A stretch of DNA of 39,585 nucleotides from Mesostigma viride (lineage: Eukaryota > Streptophyta > Mesostigmatophyceae > Mesostigmatales > Mesostigmataceae), in NCBI GenBank assembly GCA_009746045.1, contig RPFO01001677.1, forward strand, positions 277,501 to 317,085, in the 5' to 3' direction. The position numbers were made by a program, and so were the translations under genes. The notes below the pieces were generated by a model. It saw only the letters and a program-made list of their open reading frames with translations, was not told the DNA's origin and searched no databases. Below, one piece after another: positions 10,621 through 19,764 of this stretch (positions are counted from its first letter, which is position 1; every line of letters begins with the position of its first letter).

Positions 10621-12115
10621 ATGACGACTCCAAAAGCAAAGCGAGGTTTGGAAAAGGAGCTTTCCGGCTCCCAGCCCAACCCACTCGCCATCGTCCTTGC
10701 CCAGCCGTCTGAGCCCGCCAACCCATCGCCAGCAAACCCATCGCCCACAGCCTTGCCCGAGCAGCCTCAAGAAACCCTGCCATGAACACAAATTGCGAAA
10801 GTACCTACCAGATTACGACCGCTTTTCTTTCAGCAACTGGCTGCAACTGACCATTGAGGAAGAATGCGCCAAACAAAATAGTGCTTGTCTTAGCACAAGA
10901 ACGCAAGCTCCTTGGGGCCTGCTTTTCTTTCAGCAACTGGCTAGCTGCAACTGACCAAGGAAGAATGCGCCGAAATAGTGCATTTCTTAGCACAAGAACG
11001 CAAGTAAGCTCCTGGGGGCCTTAGGGCCCATCCCCGCCAACGACCTGGAGGCGTTCTTCGCCAGCTAGGCCAGAGCTCAGCCACCGCCTCGCTATCCTGT
11101 GCAGCTTCTTCCAGCTAACTATGGACAACATCGTCGCTAAGCTCCGCACCCCATGCAGCCTGGCCTGCGCAGCCGACAGCCACATCGGCTCCTTCCCTCT
11201 GCAAGGATGACATCCGAGCAGTGCTGGAGGAGCACGTGACCTGGCCGTTGGCCGAGAAGCTGACCTCGCTGAACACGACGCTCAACACGGTGGAGGCCCG
11301 GGTCTCCAATGTGGAAATCAAGGTCGTCCACAAGCTCCAGTTCACGGCGCTGCACACCGCGGCGCAGGCATCTGAGACGCACACTGCACTTGCCTCTCGA
11401 TCGCCTAAACCAGGTGGAGGGCAAGTGCGGCGTGCTCATGAAGAAGCTTGAAGAAGCCATCACTGCCCACACCGAGGCCCTGGCCTCACAGGTCCTAAAC
11501 TGATAGCGGAGCAGACGGCCACCATCGCATCCCAGCCACCCCGGCAGGATGCTGGCGACCACCCGCCCCTCTCCTTAATGCGGACCTGCTGCGGACAGCG
11601 ACCGCCTCAACTACCGACGCCATGCATCGCTACGAAACTCCAGGAGCTGGAATCTGACCTTCGCCAGGCACAACAACGGGAGGCCACCGACCGCGCCCGC
11701 CGCGACCGGTCGGGTGGTGCTGCGTCGATTCCCCCAGTCTGAAGCCAGGTGAGACGTCAACCACCCTTGCCGACGAGCTTAACACGGGACCAGCTCCTTA
11801 CCCTCATGGGCCTGGTAGGTGAGGTAGAACTGCGTGGGTGCCACCGCCTTCCCCACTCACGGGACAAGACGGCTCCCCCACCAGTCCTGCTCACCTCCCC
11901 CTCCTGTGAGGACAAGCAGCGGTTCCTTTCTCGTCGCAAGAGGTTGCACGACCTCACCTGGACGCTGGACGACGACCCCCGCCCAGCAGCAGCAGCGACG
12001 CAACCTGTGGCCGGAACACCTCCACCACAAGCAGGACCCCCCGAAGCCCAAGGTGTACTGGAGGGGCGGGGACCTGATGATCAACCACAAGATGTGGATG
12101 CCCCCTGCGGGCTAG
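10621..12115 (+). pseudogene. LINE ORF1 (RNA-binding, coiled-coil) remnant
   Basis: A broken ORF1 of a non-LTR retrotransposon. It starts at an ATG (MTTPKAKRGLEKELSGSQ) followed by a proline/serine-rich segment that stops at 10785. Heptad-like stretches follow in shifting frames (EKLTSLNTTLNTVEARV near 11257, KLEEAITAHTEAL near 11444, LQELESDLRQAQQREA near 11640). The C-terminal part has the features I know from LINE ORF1 proteins: EDKQRFLSRRKRLHDL near 11910, then DDD, TPAQ...RRNLWP and WRGGDL near 12058, ending at a TAG at about 12113. At least four frame changes and internal stops make it non-functional. The matching ORF2 does not follow. It may belong to the same LINE family as the 3' ends elsewhere in the window, but that cannot be shown. 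Confidence 0.7.
10818..11017. repeat. Tandem duplication of ~100 bp inside the LINE ORF1 remnant
   Basis: gcttttctttcagcaactgg recurs at 10820 and 10921. Both are followed by gcaactgacc, a gaagaatgcgcc block, tagtgc...cttagcacaagaacgcaag and a ctcctkggggcc end. The second copy has small insertions and deletions (an extra tagc, and a missing stretch near aacaaaat). It is a local duplication that further disrupts the ORF1 frame. Confidence 0.85.
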
Positions 12116-12760
12116 AATAGCTTGTAAATAGCCCTAGCTTGTATCCATTGGTAGTCACTGCCGCCATGGCAGCCATGCCAAGAATGTTTGCCTAGCTGTG
12201 CCATACCTAGCCACGTGCACCGCCTACACACGGTACACAACCAGCCATACCCTTAGCTTAGTCCTTGTACAGCCATGCTACAGTTGTGCTCCCGAGTGGC
12301 ATCTATCCGCTGGCCGGTAGTCGCCGGCCTGGGCGCCTAGTCAGGTGGGCATCAAAGATTGGTGTCTAGATGCTAGTCGGTGCCTAAGCAAGGTACGGAA
12401 GCCAGTGCGCGCCGGGACGGTCAGAGAACCGTCGCCCTCGGTAGCACAGATCCGGCCGCTGAGTGCCGGTAGTCCTGGGTTAGAGGCTCGAGCATGCACT
12501 ATCGGGTAGCCTACCGGTAGTCTCGGGTTAGAGGCTCGAGCATGCCTTATCGGTTAGCGCCGCGCCGCTGAGCTCCTTGCGGCCTGGCCAGCTGCAAGGG
12601 TTCAATAGCAATCAGTGGCGGCTGCGGGCTCAGCCTCCCACAATCGGTTCCCCAAACAACAAAAATCCCGTCTCCATCGCCGGCGTGCTAGCCAGCGGTG
12701 AAGGGCATTCAACTTGTATTCACAACAGTCAACATTACCGTTGACCATTTTTCTGGGCTC
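12116..12760. other. Non-coding stretch, probably leader and/or LTR remnant of element B
   Basis: 645 bp between the LINE ORF1 remnant and the gag start of element B, with no recognisable frame. By position it should contain the 5' LTR and leader of B. B's 3' LTR is missing from the window, so the LTR cannot be delimited by comparison. A 48-bp direct repeat lies at 12464-12559. Confidence 0.4.
12464..12559. repeat. 48-bp direct repeat, two copies
   Basis: gggttagaggctcgagcatgc occurs at 12477 and 12525, each within ccggtagtc...tatcgg. Two imperfect tandem copies of 48 bp stand in the presumed leader/LTR of element B. Repeats in U3 regions are often promoter elements; here that is only inference. 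Confidence 0.75.
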
Positions 12761-13956
12761 ATGGCGCGTGGCGCGGAGCGAACGCCAGCTCCAACCCAGG
12801 ACCAGGGAACGCAAGCATAAACTCCGGCGGATGGGAGTGGCGCAGCCACCGTGGCGACTGAGCCAGCTGGTGGCTCGGTCAGCACAGCTCCGGGGCAGCA
12901 GTCAGCACCAACTGCCCGGAAAGTTTTCAAGAAAGAAGAGCTGCCAAGTAAGCTGCCAGAAATTCTGACGCCGTCCGCCGTGGAGGAGTTTATTAACAGC
13001 TTGGGCGAGCTCCGGCAGGACTACAGCGAACTGTCCGACGCAGTTTTCCTCACCAAGCTGCGCCGGTCGGAGGTATGCAACGAGGCTACGGGTAATGCGG
13101 ACGTGCGAGGGGTCATTATCAACGCCAGCAAAGAGGCGTGGACCTGGCCCGACACAGTGAAGGCCCTGCAAGAGGTGCTCGACACCTCAAGCTTTCCTGA
13201 CGAGGAAAAGGAGGGGCAGGCGCTGGTGCGCAACCTGTCGCTTGACCCCAATTACCTCAGCTCGGACATGGCCAGATTCGCGGCCCAGGTCCGGAGCAAG
13301 GGTGTCTTGAAGCACATGAGTAGCGAATATTTACTCAGCGCAGTTCTGGATGCGCTGGGGCTGACGCCAGAGAGCCGTGCCAATGTCAAGGCCGGTCTCG
13401 GCATGAAACTTGCGCTAGCTTCTTCCGTGGTAGTGGGCACCCCGGACGACCAGAAACGGTTCAACGCAGCCATGGCGCACCTCCGAGAGATGTTCAAGGA
13501 CCGGGGCGGCCCCAGGCGTAACAACAAGCTGCCGACATGCAGTTGCTCAGGTAAACCCTGTGCCTGCCTCGACCCCGCCAGCAGCTTCTCTGTCGGACTT
13601 GACCACTCTTGTTACCCAGCTGTCCACGACGGTGGCCGAGACAACGTGGTGCGAATGTTGGGTGGCAAACGCCGAGCTCGCGGTGGTCGGCACAACCAGA
13701 ACGCGTCCAGCAAACGCGGGCCGGGAGGCGGTCAGGGCAAGCAGCCTCGACAGGAGGGCGGCACTGGCAGGGTGGCGTCCCCAAGGAGAAGGTCGTCTGC
13801 GAGCGGTGCACCGGCGTGGGGCACACCGAGGCCAACTGCACGCTGCGGCTGGACCTCGGCAAGGCGGCTCGAGTGTGCCGGCGCTGCTGGGCGGTTCGGC
13901 TTCCTGGACACGACCCCAACACATGCCGCGCCCCACGGCCAGCCATGCCCAAGTGA
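12761..13956 (+). pseudogene. gag: Element B gag (degraded)
   Basis: Capsid/nucleocapsid protein of a copia-type retrotransposon. I start it at the ATG at 12761 (MARGAERTPA), whose frame has one TAA at 12818-12820 and then runs open through a helical, capsid-like region (VEEFINSLGELRQDY, FAAQVRSKGVLKHM) to about 13540. The frame then shifts twice. The next stretch (LSDLTTLVTQLSTTVAE near 13590) is in another frame, and the nucleocapsid end is in a third. That end has a CCHC knuckle, CERCTGVGHTEANC (near 13800), and a second knuckle-like C-x2-C-x7-H-x4-C. The final stop is TGA at 13954-13956, followed by C. The internal stop and two frameshifts show it is dead. It is the oldest LTR element in the window, because two others are inserted downstream in its integrase. 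Confidence 0.8.
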
Positions 13957-14139
13957 CGTCATAGACGTGATGTGTGTCGCGGTGAGTCGGCTAGGCGTGA
14001 GGATGCTGTGCCTTGTAGTCCTAATAATGTTCCCACGTCAGTGGTTCAGAATGGAAGTGCAAGCGCTGCAGCTGATCAGGAGTGCGTGCCCAGCGTGGTC
14101 GCAATAGAGCCTGAACACGCCCTTCCGGAGCTCACCCCT

Positions 14140-14610
14140 TCGATCAGGTGAGATAGTGCCGGCAGATGCCGAGGTAGCCCCTCACGTAGACGTGGAGTTG
14201 GGTCGCCGCCTCAGTCAGGCCTCACTAGAGCACATTGCCGACAGGAATGCACATGCAGAGAGCTTGGCGGGGCAGGTGCCTAGCATAGAAGGGGATGGCA
14301 CCACCCCACGGCCATAGGATTGCGGATGCTTGCTCACCAGATTCACCTTGCGGTGGGTCATGTGGCAGGGCAAACGCTAGACTCGGCGACTCGGCTTATG
14401 GGGGCACCGGGGTTGAAGGTCGCTCAGGCGGAGTTAGAGGAGTGCCACGCATGCGCAAGTGTCAGGAAGAATTAGCGTAGGCGCTGGCATGCTAAGACTC
14501 CGGCCTTCCCCGTACCGGGGGAGGTTAGTGGGGGATGTCATGCATTTGGAGGAGGGGGACTATTATTTGGTCTTGATGGATCGCTATACCAAGTTCCTAG
14601 CCATCGAGCC
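14140..14610 (+). pseudogene. pol: Element B integrase, N-terminal part
   Basis: Encodes in broken frames the zinc-binding N-terminus (LEECHACASV, the C-x2-C half near 14430) and the start of the catalytic core (GDVMHLEEGDYYLVLMDRYT near 14530). That core resembles element C (GDVMH...). The reading frame runs to ...FLAIEP and is cut at 14610 by element A. It resumes at 22782 as LPSMVEESLW once one copy of the gagcc duplication is removed. In-frame stops around 14318-14480 show decay before or after the insertion. Confidence 0.8.
14606..14610. other. Target-site duplication of element A (left copy, gagcc)
   Basis: gagcc immediately precedes the left LTR and is repeated at 22777-22781 immediately after the right LTR. 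A 5-bp duplication is normal for copia-type integrase. The coding frame of element B rejoins across it. Confidence 0.95.
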
Positions 14611-15254
14611 ATTTAGATGAACGCGGATCAGTGAGTTTCTGGTCTTCCCAAGATGTGATGAATGGAGCCATGGTTTCAACCAGCGGCTTTTAACCTTTAC
14701 CACAGTTGCCTCACTACCCTGTGGTCACTAGCCTGAGGCGGCAGCACCCACGGACGGTGTTGGGAAAAGACGCTTGGCCACTGCTGTGTCCGAGCCTTTC
14801 TAGGTCTCACCATTGCTGCCAGGCCTTGCACGCCTTGGCAGGTCCGCCACTGTCAATTTCCTTGGTTGCATCAATCCAGGACGTCTGTCCTTCCATGAAT
14901 GACAGTAACGCTCTGGATTTATCCGTCATGACAAGTACCCGTCCATCCCAGGCCTGCAGGACTGCCAGTCCTGAAGTCCTGTGACATTCTTGGTACCATC
15001 AACCAATATTGACCACAGTACCTCCTAGTGACAGTCGGTCCTGTGACACGTAACGTGTGATGGTTCACCCAACACTGCCACGTGCCCTGTCCCTCACGTG
15101 TCCTTAGTCCTGGTACTGCTGTAGCGTCCGGCGGCATTACTTCGGGACTTGATAACTCTCAAGTTCCTTGTCCAAATGAGGCGTTTAGCACGGCGTTGGA
15201 AAGGCCACTTCAAGTATGATATGCTTAGCATATTGCATCACCAATATGCTAACT
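14611..15254 (-). repeat. Element A 3' LTR
   Basis: 644 bp, the same as 22133-22776 except one base. On the element's sense strand it begins AGTTAGCATA and ends CATCTAAAT. These termini lack the TG...CA of most LTRs. The exact ends are fixed by the gagcc duplication outside and by divergence inside. A block near its 5' end (15152-15205 on +) is shared with the LTR of element D. Confidence 0.95.
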
Positions 15255-15603
15255 CCAACCCTTTCTTGTTTTGGAGCTGCAAGCTTCACACCATGACCAA
15301 CCCATTCCTTGCTGCCTTGTGAAATGGACACCTGGTTACCCTGGACTTATAATAAGCCTCATGAGCACCCCTTTTGCCACCTTAATGGTATCCTTCTTAG
15401 GGATCTATGGTTCAACCCTGCCATCTGATCATTAACTTGACCTGCAGGTCATCCCCAACCCTTTCTTTTGCAACTGTACCTTGGCTTGGGCTTAAAGGAG
15501 GATATTGAATATTCCTTAGGCAACATATCCTGGATATCTGAATGAGAGGCCCTGACTACAGGAAACGTATTACAGTGAGTTCCTGGTCTTCCCAGTTATC
15601 ACT

Positions 15604-15625
15604 GGCGCCCGTTTCATGGCGCCCG
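15604..15625 (-). promoter_or_regulatory. Paired GGGCGCC motif, element A 3' UTR
   Basis: ggcgcccg at 15604 and again at 15618, a 14-bp spacing. Element D has cgggcgcc at 30021 and 30035 with the same orientation relative to the element and the same spacing. Element C has one ggcgccc at 33499. Conservation in otherwise diverged UTRs suggests a cis function (packaging, 3'-end formation or protein binding), which is inference. Confidence 0.5.
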
Positions 15626-15770
15626 CCCCGAGCGTTCCAGGCATCATCCATCCAAATGTTCACCAATGGAAACCACTTCAACACCACTGTGCCACTGCTT
15701 GATGGGGAGCCCATGTCATCACTGGGTGTTAAAGCCCAGGAGTCATACATACCAGGCTGTGGCTCAACTA

Positions 15771-15784
15771 GGGAATCGAACCCT
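15771..15784 (-). other. tRNA T-arm-like motif in element A 3' UTR
   Basis: On the sense strand AGGGTTCGATTCCC, preceded by CTGGGG. The same context occurs in element D at 29864-29877. It matches the B-box/T-loop consensus GGTTCGANTCC. No other tRNA arms are found around it. Confidence 0.5.
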
Positions 15785-16217
15785 ACCCCAGAACCCCAGG
15801 TTAAACTTAACCTGGTCACATGACAGACAACAAGAGAGATTGGCATACAACATGATTATGGTTTATTATAGAATATCCACCAAAACCAATGTTGAGTGTT
15901 CCCAGTGGACCAGCCTGCACCAGCAAGGCCCAACTGTCAGGTTACAACACCATAATATCCAAGGTTGTCACTTATTCACAGCTAAAGAAAACTAAACAAG
16001 AGAGATATATACAAACAACCTGGAAGAACTCTCAACATGGCCTGCCCTGTCATGGCCTAACTGCCCGAGGCCAAAGGCATCCCACTGTGCTAATCCTTTA
16101 CAGGAAGAGCTTGCTCCTGTTGAGCCTTCTACCTGCTTGGTGACAGGTAGGCTACCTGTTGCCCTCCCCCCTGGGGACAACAGCACTGGTCAGCCACCAA
16201 CTGGCAAAGGCTGGACT

Positions 16218-17087
16218 TCAAGTCCCACCAGAAAAGGGGTCCATGAGCCCTTTGAGCACAGGGTATTGTAGCTCAGCCTTGCTCTCCAGCTTGGTGAGGG
16301 CGTCTGCTGGGTTGTCAACACCAGGCACATGTTCAAGATGAGCAAGGTAAGACATCTCCTTCAGCAACAAATAATCCAGATCCCTGCTCCTGGCGAGCTG
16401 TCTGTGCACAAACTGCACCATGCCCATGCTGTCTGTCTTGACCAGTGTGTGCAGCTGCAAGCTACAGGAAGCTACCTGACAGAGCTGGTAGAATAACTCC
16501 CTGAGGTAAAGAGCAGTGTGTAGCCCCTCACATATTGCCCTGCACTCAGCAATGTCACTGCTGGGCGTCACCCTGTTCTGTAACCTACTGTACCAGCTGA
16601 CCAGAGAAGTGTGCTCCTGTTGTAGTGTAATGAGTGCTGCTGCCCTACCCCTGACATCCGTCACCTTCCTGCTGTCCATGGAACTGTCCACAAAAAGCAC
16701 CATGTTGAGTGGTTTGTACAAGTCCACAGCTGCCAGTATGAGTGGAGGTGAGCTCCTGACAGACTCAACCACCTGCTCTGCCCCTACCTCAACCAGCTGA
16801 GCATCTGTGAGCCTACTCAGCACCAACAAATCTGGGGCACAAATGCTAGCTAGCCAAGCCAACATTCCCCTGATTGTGGCACACCTGGCCTGGGTAATGG
16901 GCTGCTGGAGGGCATCAATGATCTGCTGAGGATAGTTGTTGCCACCCTCCATCTTGATAAACCAAGTACCTGCCCTCTTGATCAGCGTGGCCTGCATTCC
17001 ACAAAACACCATGGGCTCATCCTGCTTCATGTGCTGGACCTTTCCTAACTCAAACCTCTTCTGGATCTTGGACAGTACTGAATCCAC
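16218..17087 (-). CDS. pol: Element A RNase H and end of RT
   Basis: C-terminal part of pol: the RT thumb/connection followed by RNase H, which removes RNA from the RNA:DNA hybrid. The RT end has MVFCGMQATLI. The RNase H carboxylates are visible in order as VDSSMDSR (D), AECRAICEGLHT (E), KTDSMGMVQF (D) and HVPGVDNPADALTK (D), the last being the copia-type DALTK ending. The frame starts at a GTG just after a stop and is separated by frameshifts from the RT palm, which ends at 17102. I read 16218-17087 as a segment of one pol gene. All four acidic residues are kept. Confidence 0.85.
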   Translation of the reverse strand: MDSVLSKIQKRFELGKVQHMKQDEPMVFCGMQATLIKRAGTWFIKMEGGNNYPQQIIDALQQPITQARCATIRGMLAWLASICAPDLLVLSRLTDAQLVEVGAEQVVESVRSSPPLILAAVDLYKPLNMVLFVDSSMDSRKVTDVRGRAAALITLQQEHTSLVSWYSRLQNRVTPSSDIAECRAICEGLHTALYLRELFYQLCQVASCSLQLHTLVKTDSMGMVQFVHRQLARSRDLDYLLLKEMSYLAHLEHVPGVDNPADALTKLESKAELQYPVLKGLMDPFSGGT

Positions 17088-17101
17088 CCACTCAGGAGGC
17101 C

Positions 17102-18790
17102 CTAAAGGTGCAGGTCATCTCCATGCAGAGATGCAAACACAGGCAACCCTTCATGAGTACTCTGGAACAAGCAAGGATCAACTGGAGACACAGTAAAGCC
17201 ACAGTGAGTTTTCAGAAACTTTTCCAGGCTCTTTCTCCAGATGATAGGGCTGGACCTGAGACCCTCCAAACCCTTGAGTATTCTGAGATATTTTGACTTG
17301 ATCTCTGCTCTCCACACCTTGGGCACTGTTACAAAGAAGGGAGGGATATCACGCCACGTCTCCTTGGCCTGCTCCACATCACCTTTAAGAAAAGCCCTCT
17401 TGAAATCAATCAGCACAGAGCTGTACGCAATGCCCTTGACCAGGAAAGACAGATATATACACAGAACAATCCTCCAGGTATCATGCAGCATCCCAGGCGT
17501 ATACAACTCCTCATCTGTCAGCTCCCCCGTGCCATGGTACTCAGTCACAACTGGCCTCACATGTGGCACCTGCACACCGTCTATCTCCTTCAGCTTGAGC
17601 ACAAACAAGAGCCTTAGCAACTGATGCTCCCTGGGCAACTCATCCACAGGCTCAGCACAGTTAGACACTATCCAGTCATGCCCACTGGAGACAAACCCTA
17701 GAATCCATGCCTTAGCCATCTTGGGGCTTTGCATCAACTCTACCAACTGGTGCCAGGAAATAGGACTGTGACCAGCAATCTGGTACTTGTGCACCCCCAA
17801 GTCCCGTGGATCTAGGGTGGTTGGGATGATCAACAAGTCCTCAGCAATGGGCTCCTTGCCTTCAGGCCCCACACTCTGCTGCCCCTTCACAGCCTTGACT
17901 GCCACAGCTAGACCCTTGGAGTAGTGATATCTCTGGAGGGGCAAACTGCCATGACCTTCTAGTGCAAGCTCATCTGCTGACAGAGTCACTCCTGGCATGC
18001 ACAAGAAATTCTGGCCCAAAATGGCAGGCCCCTGGTACCCTTCCACCACACAGAACGCAGTGGGGACACCCAGGATAGGCACAGTCACTTCCCCTAGGAT
18101 CTTCATTGTTACAGTGCCCGTAAAGTCACTCACTGCCCTGCAGCCAGCCTTATTCACCTTCAGGCCCTGAGCATCCTCCACCCTGATGATAGACACCTCT
18201 GAGTTAGTATCCACTTCTAGGGTAGCAGCCCAGCAAGAACCCCATTCAGTCAACTTAGATACCTTGGGATCCTTGTGCTTGTTGAACATGAGCGACCGGA
18301 CAATGTCTGCCATGAGTGGCCTCTTGGACCCTGGTGCAGGCCCAGCCCCCGTTGGCTCCACCACAGGTGATGCAGTTGCCTCCTGCACCTCATCATCATC
18401 AGAGGGATAGCCACCTCCCACGTCAGTGACAGGCACATCAACTACCTGGTCCTTAACCTGGCCCTCCAGCCAACACTGGGGTCCAGGCCCGTCTGCAGGC
18501 CAGATTGCATGTGGCTTGCGTTCCTTGACGTTGGCCCAGCTCAACCTGTAAACATGCCTGGGATTACTCTCCAAGGCCACAAGGCAGGAACGATTGGCAT
18601 CTTCCACACAGGTCACCACCCCGTTCTGCCACTTGCCCCTCTTGCCCTGCATTGATGGCTCCTTCCACATTCTGACCTTCAGCCCCACCTGAGGCCTCAG
18701 CACATTCCAGCCCCTATCCTTGCGTCTCAACTGAGCAAACACCCTGTCTGCTTTCCTCAAGCATGCCTGGACCACTTCCTGGGCTAGCAT
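17102..18790 (-). CDS. pol: Element A pol: integrase C-terminus, protease-like domain, reverse transcriptase
   Basis: 562 codons. Residues ~1-95 are the integrase C-terminal domain (KDRGWNVLRPQVG...KVRMWKEPS...HVYRLSW). Residues ~185-265 form a retropepsin-like domain, with LEVDTNSEVSII (Asp194) and AILGQNFL (about 256-263) as the two hallmark strands. From ~350 the RT begins: fingers LRLLFVLKLKEIDGVQVPHV, then IDFKRAFLKGD (copia motif DVKTAFL), LEGLRSSPIIW, and the catalytic HGDD at about 556-559. A TAG follows LHL directly, and the rest of RT/RNase H continues in another frame. The start overlaps the integrase ORF end (18784) by a few bases, so a one-base shift splits one polyprotein. The protease position between integrase and RT is unusual. 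Confidence 0.85.
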   Translation of the reverse strand: MLAQEVVQACLRKADRVFAQLRRKDRGWNVLRPQVGLKVRMWKEPSMQGKRGKWQNGVVTCVEDANRSCLVALESNPRHVYRLSWANVKERKPHAIWPADGPGPQCWLEGQVKDQVVDVPVTDVGGGYPSDDDEVQEATASPVVEPTGAGPAPGSKRPLMADIVRSLMFNKHKDPKVSKLTEWGSCWAATLEVDTNSEVSIIRVEDAQGLKVNKAGCRAVSDFTGTVTMKILGEVTVPILGVPTAFCVVEGYQGPAILGQNFLCMPGVTLSADELALEGHGSLPLQRYHYSKGLAVAVKAVKGQQSVGPEGKEPIAEDLLIIPTTLDPRDLGVHKYQIAGHSPISWHQLVELMQSPKMAKAWILGFVSSGHDWIVSNCAEPVDELPREHQLLRLLFVLKLKEIDGVQVPHVRPVVTEYHGTGELTDEELYTPGMLHDTWRIVLCIYLSFLVKGIAYSSVLIDFKRAFLKGDVEQAKETWRDIPPFFVTVPKVWRAEIKSKYLRILKGLEGLRSSPIIWRKSLEKFLKTHCGFTVSPVDPCLFQSTHEGLPVFASLHGDDLHL

Positions 18791-19755
18791 CCAAACTGCA
18801 GTGCTACAGGATTGACAGCCACCCCGTCATAATAGTAGTTTATTCTGAGGTTCAACTGTTCTTCCACCTGCCTGGTCCACACTGCCCTCTCCAAAGCAGA
18901 TGCTACCAGTGGCACCTTAGGTTCTGCCAGCACTACGGTCTTGACCTCCCTGATGGATCTCTCCACAGCACCTTGCTGTCCATGGCTCTCCCTGGGCGTG
19001 ACCAGCAGCTTGCATGGCAGTTGCTCCTGCTGTGACAGTAGGCACTCAAACTGAATATCAGCCTGTACTGTCTTGTACACCCCAAAGCCTGGTAAGAGAG
19101 TCTGCAAGCCCAGCAGCAGGGTATTCCCCTTCATATCTGGCAGAATCTGGAGCAGCCTGTACCTGCTAAATCTGTCCACTGCCACCAAAATGTATAAGCC
19201 CCTGATATGCTGGACGTCTACCTGGATGTCCCCCTTCTCCCTGGCAGGCTCCCTAGCATGGGACCTTGGCTTCTTGGCAGCATTCTCCTTACAGGCACAT
19301 TGCTCAGCTGCAGCCCTGCATGCTTCCCTCAGTGGCTCATCTCCAATCTTCCAACCAAACATCTCAGCCATGGCTGTGTGACCAAAGATATTGTGCAGCC
19401 TGCGTCCAGCATCCGTGTAGCTCAGTTGCCTAGCCAGATTACGCACCTGGGAAGACGCCTGGACGGGCCCTGCGTGTGAGGACGCAACATCCACCTTCTG
19501 CATCTTGGATCCAGAGGACCCAGCAGACCCTCCCAGCAGAGCATCTAGGCTCCCAGAGCCAACCCTGTCTGGGGACCCTCCACCTGTTGACAGTTGAGGG
19601 GATTGTTGTGCTGCAGCATGCATGCAATCTTGTGGAATGAGAACATCAGTACACCCCTGGTGCTGATCAGAGGTGGCACCCTGCCCAGATTTATTTACAT
19701 GTGAAGCTGTGTCCCCACAGGGTGTCTCACTATGTACACGGGACTGCTTCACTAG
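18784..19755 (-). CDS. pol: Element A pol: integrase
   Basis: Integrase inserts the cDNA into the genome. After a ~100-residue low-complexity linker come the zinc-binding half LHNIFGH...ACRAAAEQCAC, then the catalytic core: Asp179 (DVQHIRG), VDRFSRY, Asp232 (ADIQFEC) and Glu264 (GAVERSIREV), numbering from the GTG at 19752. The second Asp and Glu are 31 residues apart, shorter than the usual 35 or so. No D-T/S-G protease motif lies between the gag knuckle and this domain. The frame is continuous with the gag knuckle frame through a single TGA at 19758-19756, so translation probably enters by readthrough and not at the GTG. Confidence 0.85.
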   Translation of the reverse strand, partial: LVKQSRVHSETPCGDTASHVNKSGQGATSDQHQGCTDVLIPQDCMHAAAQQSPQLSTGGGSPDRVGSGSLDALLGGSAGSSGSKMQKVDVASSHAGPVQASSQVRNLARQLSYTDAGRRLHNIFGHTAMAEMFGWKIGDEPLREACRAAAEQCACKENAAKKPRSHAREPAREKGDIQVDVQHIRGLYILVAVDRFSRYRLLQILPDMKGNTLLLGLQTLLPGFGVYKTVQADIQFECLLSQQEQLPCKLLVTPRESHGQQGAVERSIREVKTVVLAEPKVPLVASALERAVWTRQVEEQLNLRINYYYDGVAVNPVALQFGC

Positions 19756-19764
19756 TCACTTCTG
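19753..19764 (-). promoter_or_regulatory. Candidate gag-pol stop-readthrough site (UGA-CUA-G), element A
   Basis: On the sense strand CAG AAG TGA CTA GTG. The TGA ends the gag knuckle frame and the downstream codons continue in the same frame into integrase. UGA CUA G is the best-known leaky stop context in eukaryotes. Elements D (TGA CTG at 25955) and B (TGA CGT at 13954) also end gag with UGA-C. Confidence 0.55.

Larger units (their letters stand above)
15255..16217 (-). other. Element A 3' UTR
   Basis: 963 bp between the pol stop and the 3' LTR with no plausible gene. It holds three notable items: a GGGCGCC pair (15604-15625), a T-arm-like motif (15771-15784), and a perfect inverted repeat, ccaggttaa/ttaacctgg with a 2-nt centre (15796-15815). 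Next to the LTR the sense strand reads AAGAAAGGGTTGG, a candidate polypurine tract ending in TTGG. Element D ends similarly, AAGAAGGGATTGG. Confidence 0.7.

Noticed and set aside
13494-13952. Reverse-strand ORFs of 129-152 codons over element B gag
   Set aside because: They are antisense shadows of a GC-rich gag. The forward strand carries the CCHC knuckle and capsid-like helices.
14706-15137. ORFs inside the element A LTR (also at 22228-22659)
   Set aside because: They are duplicated simply because the LTR is duplicated. No domain, and element C and D LTRs have no counterpart.
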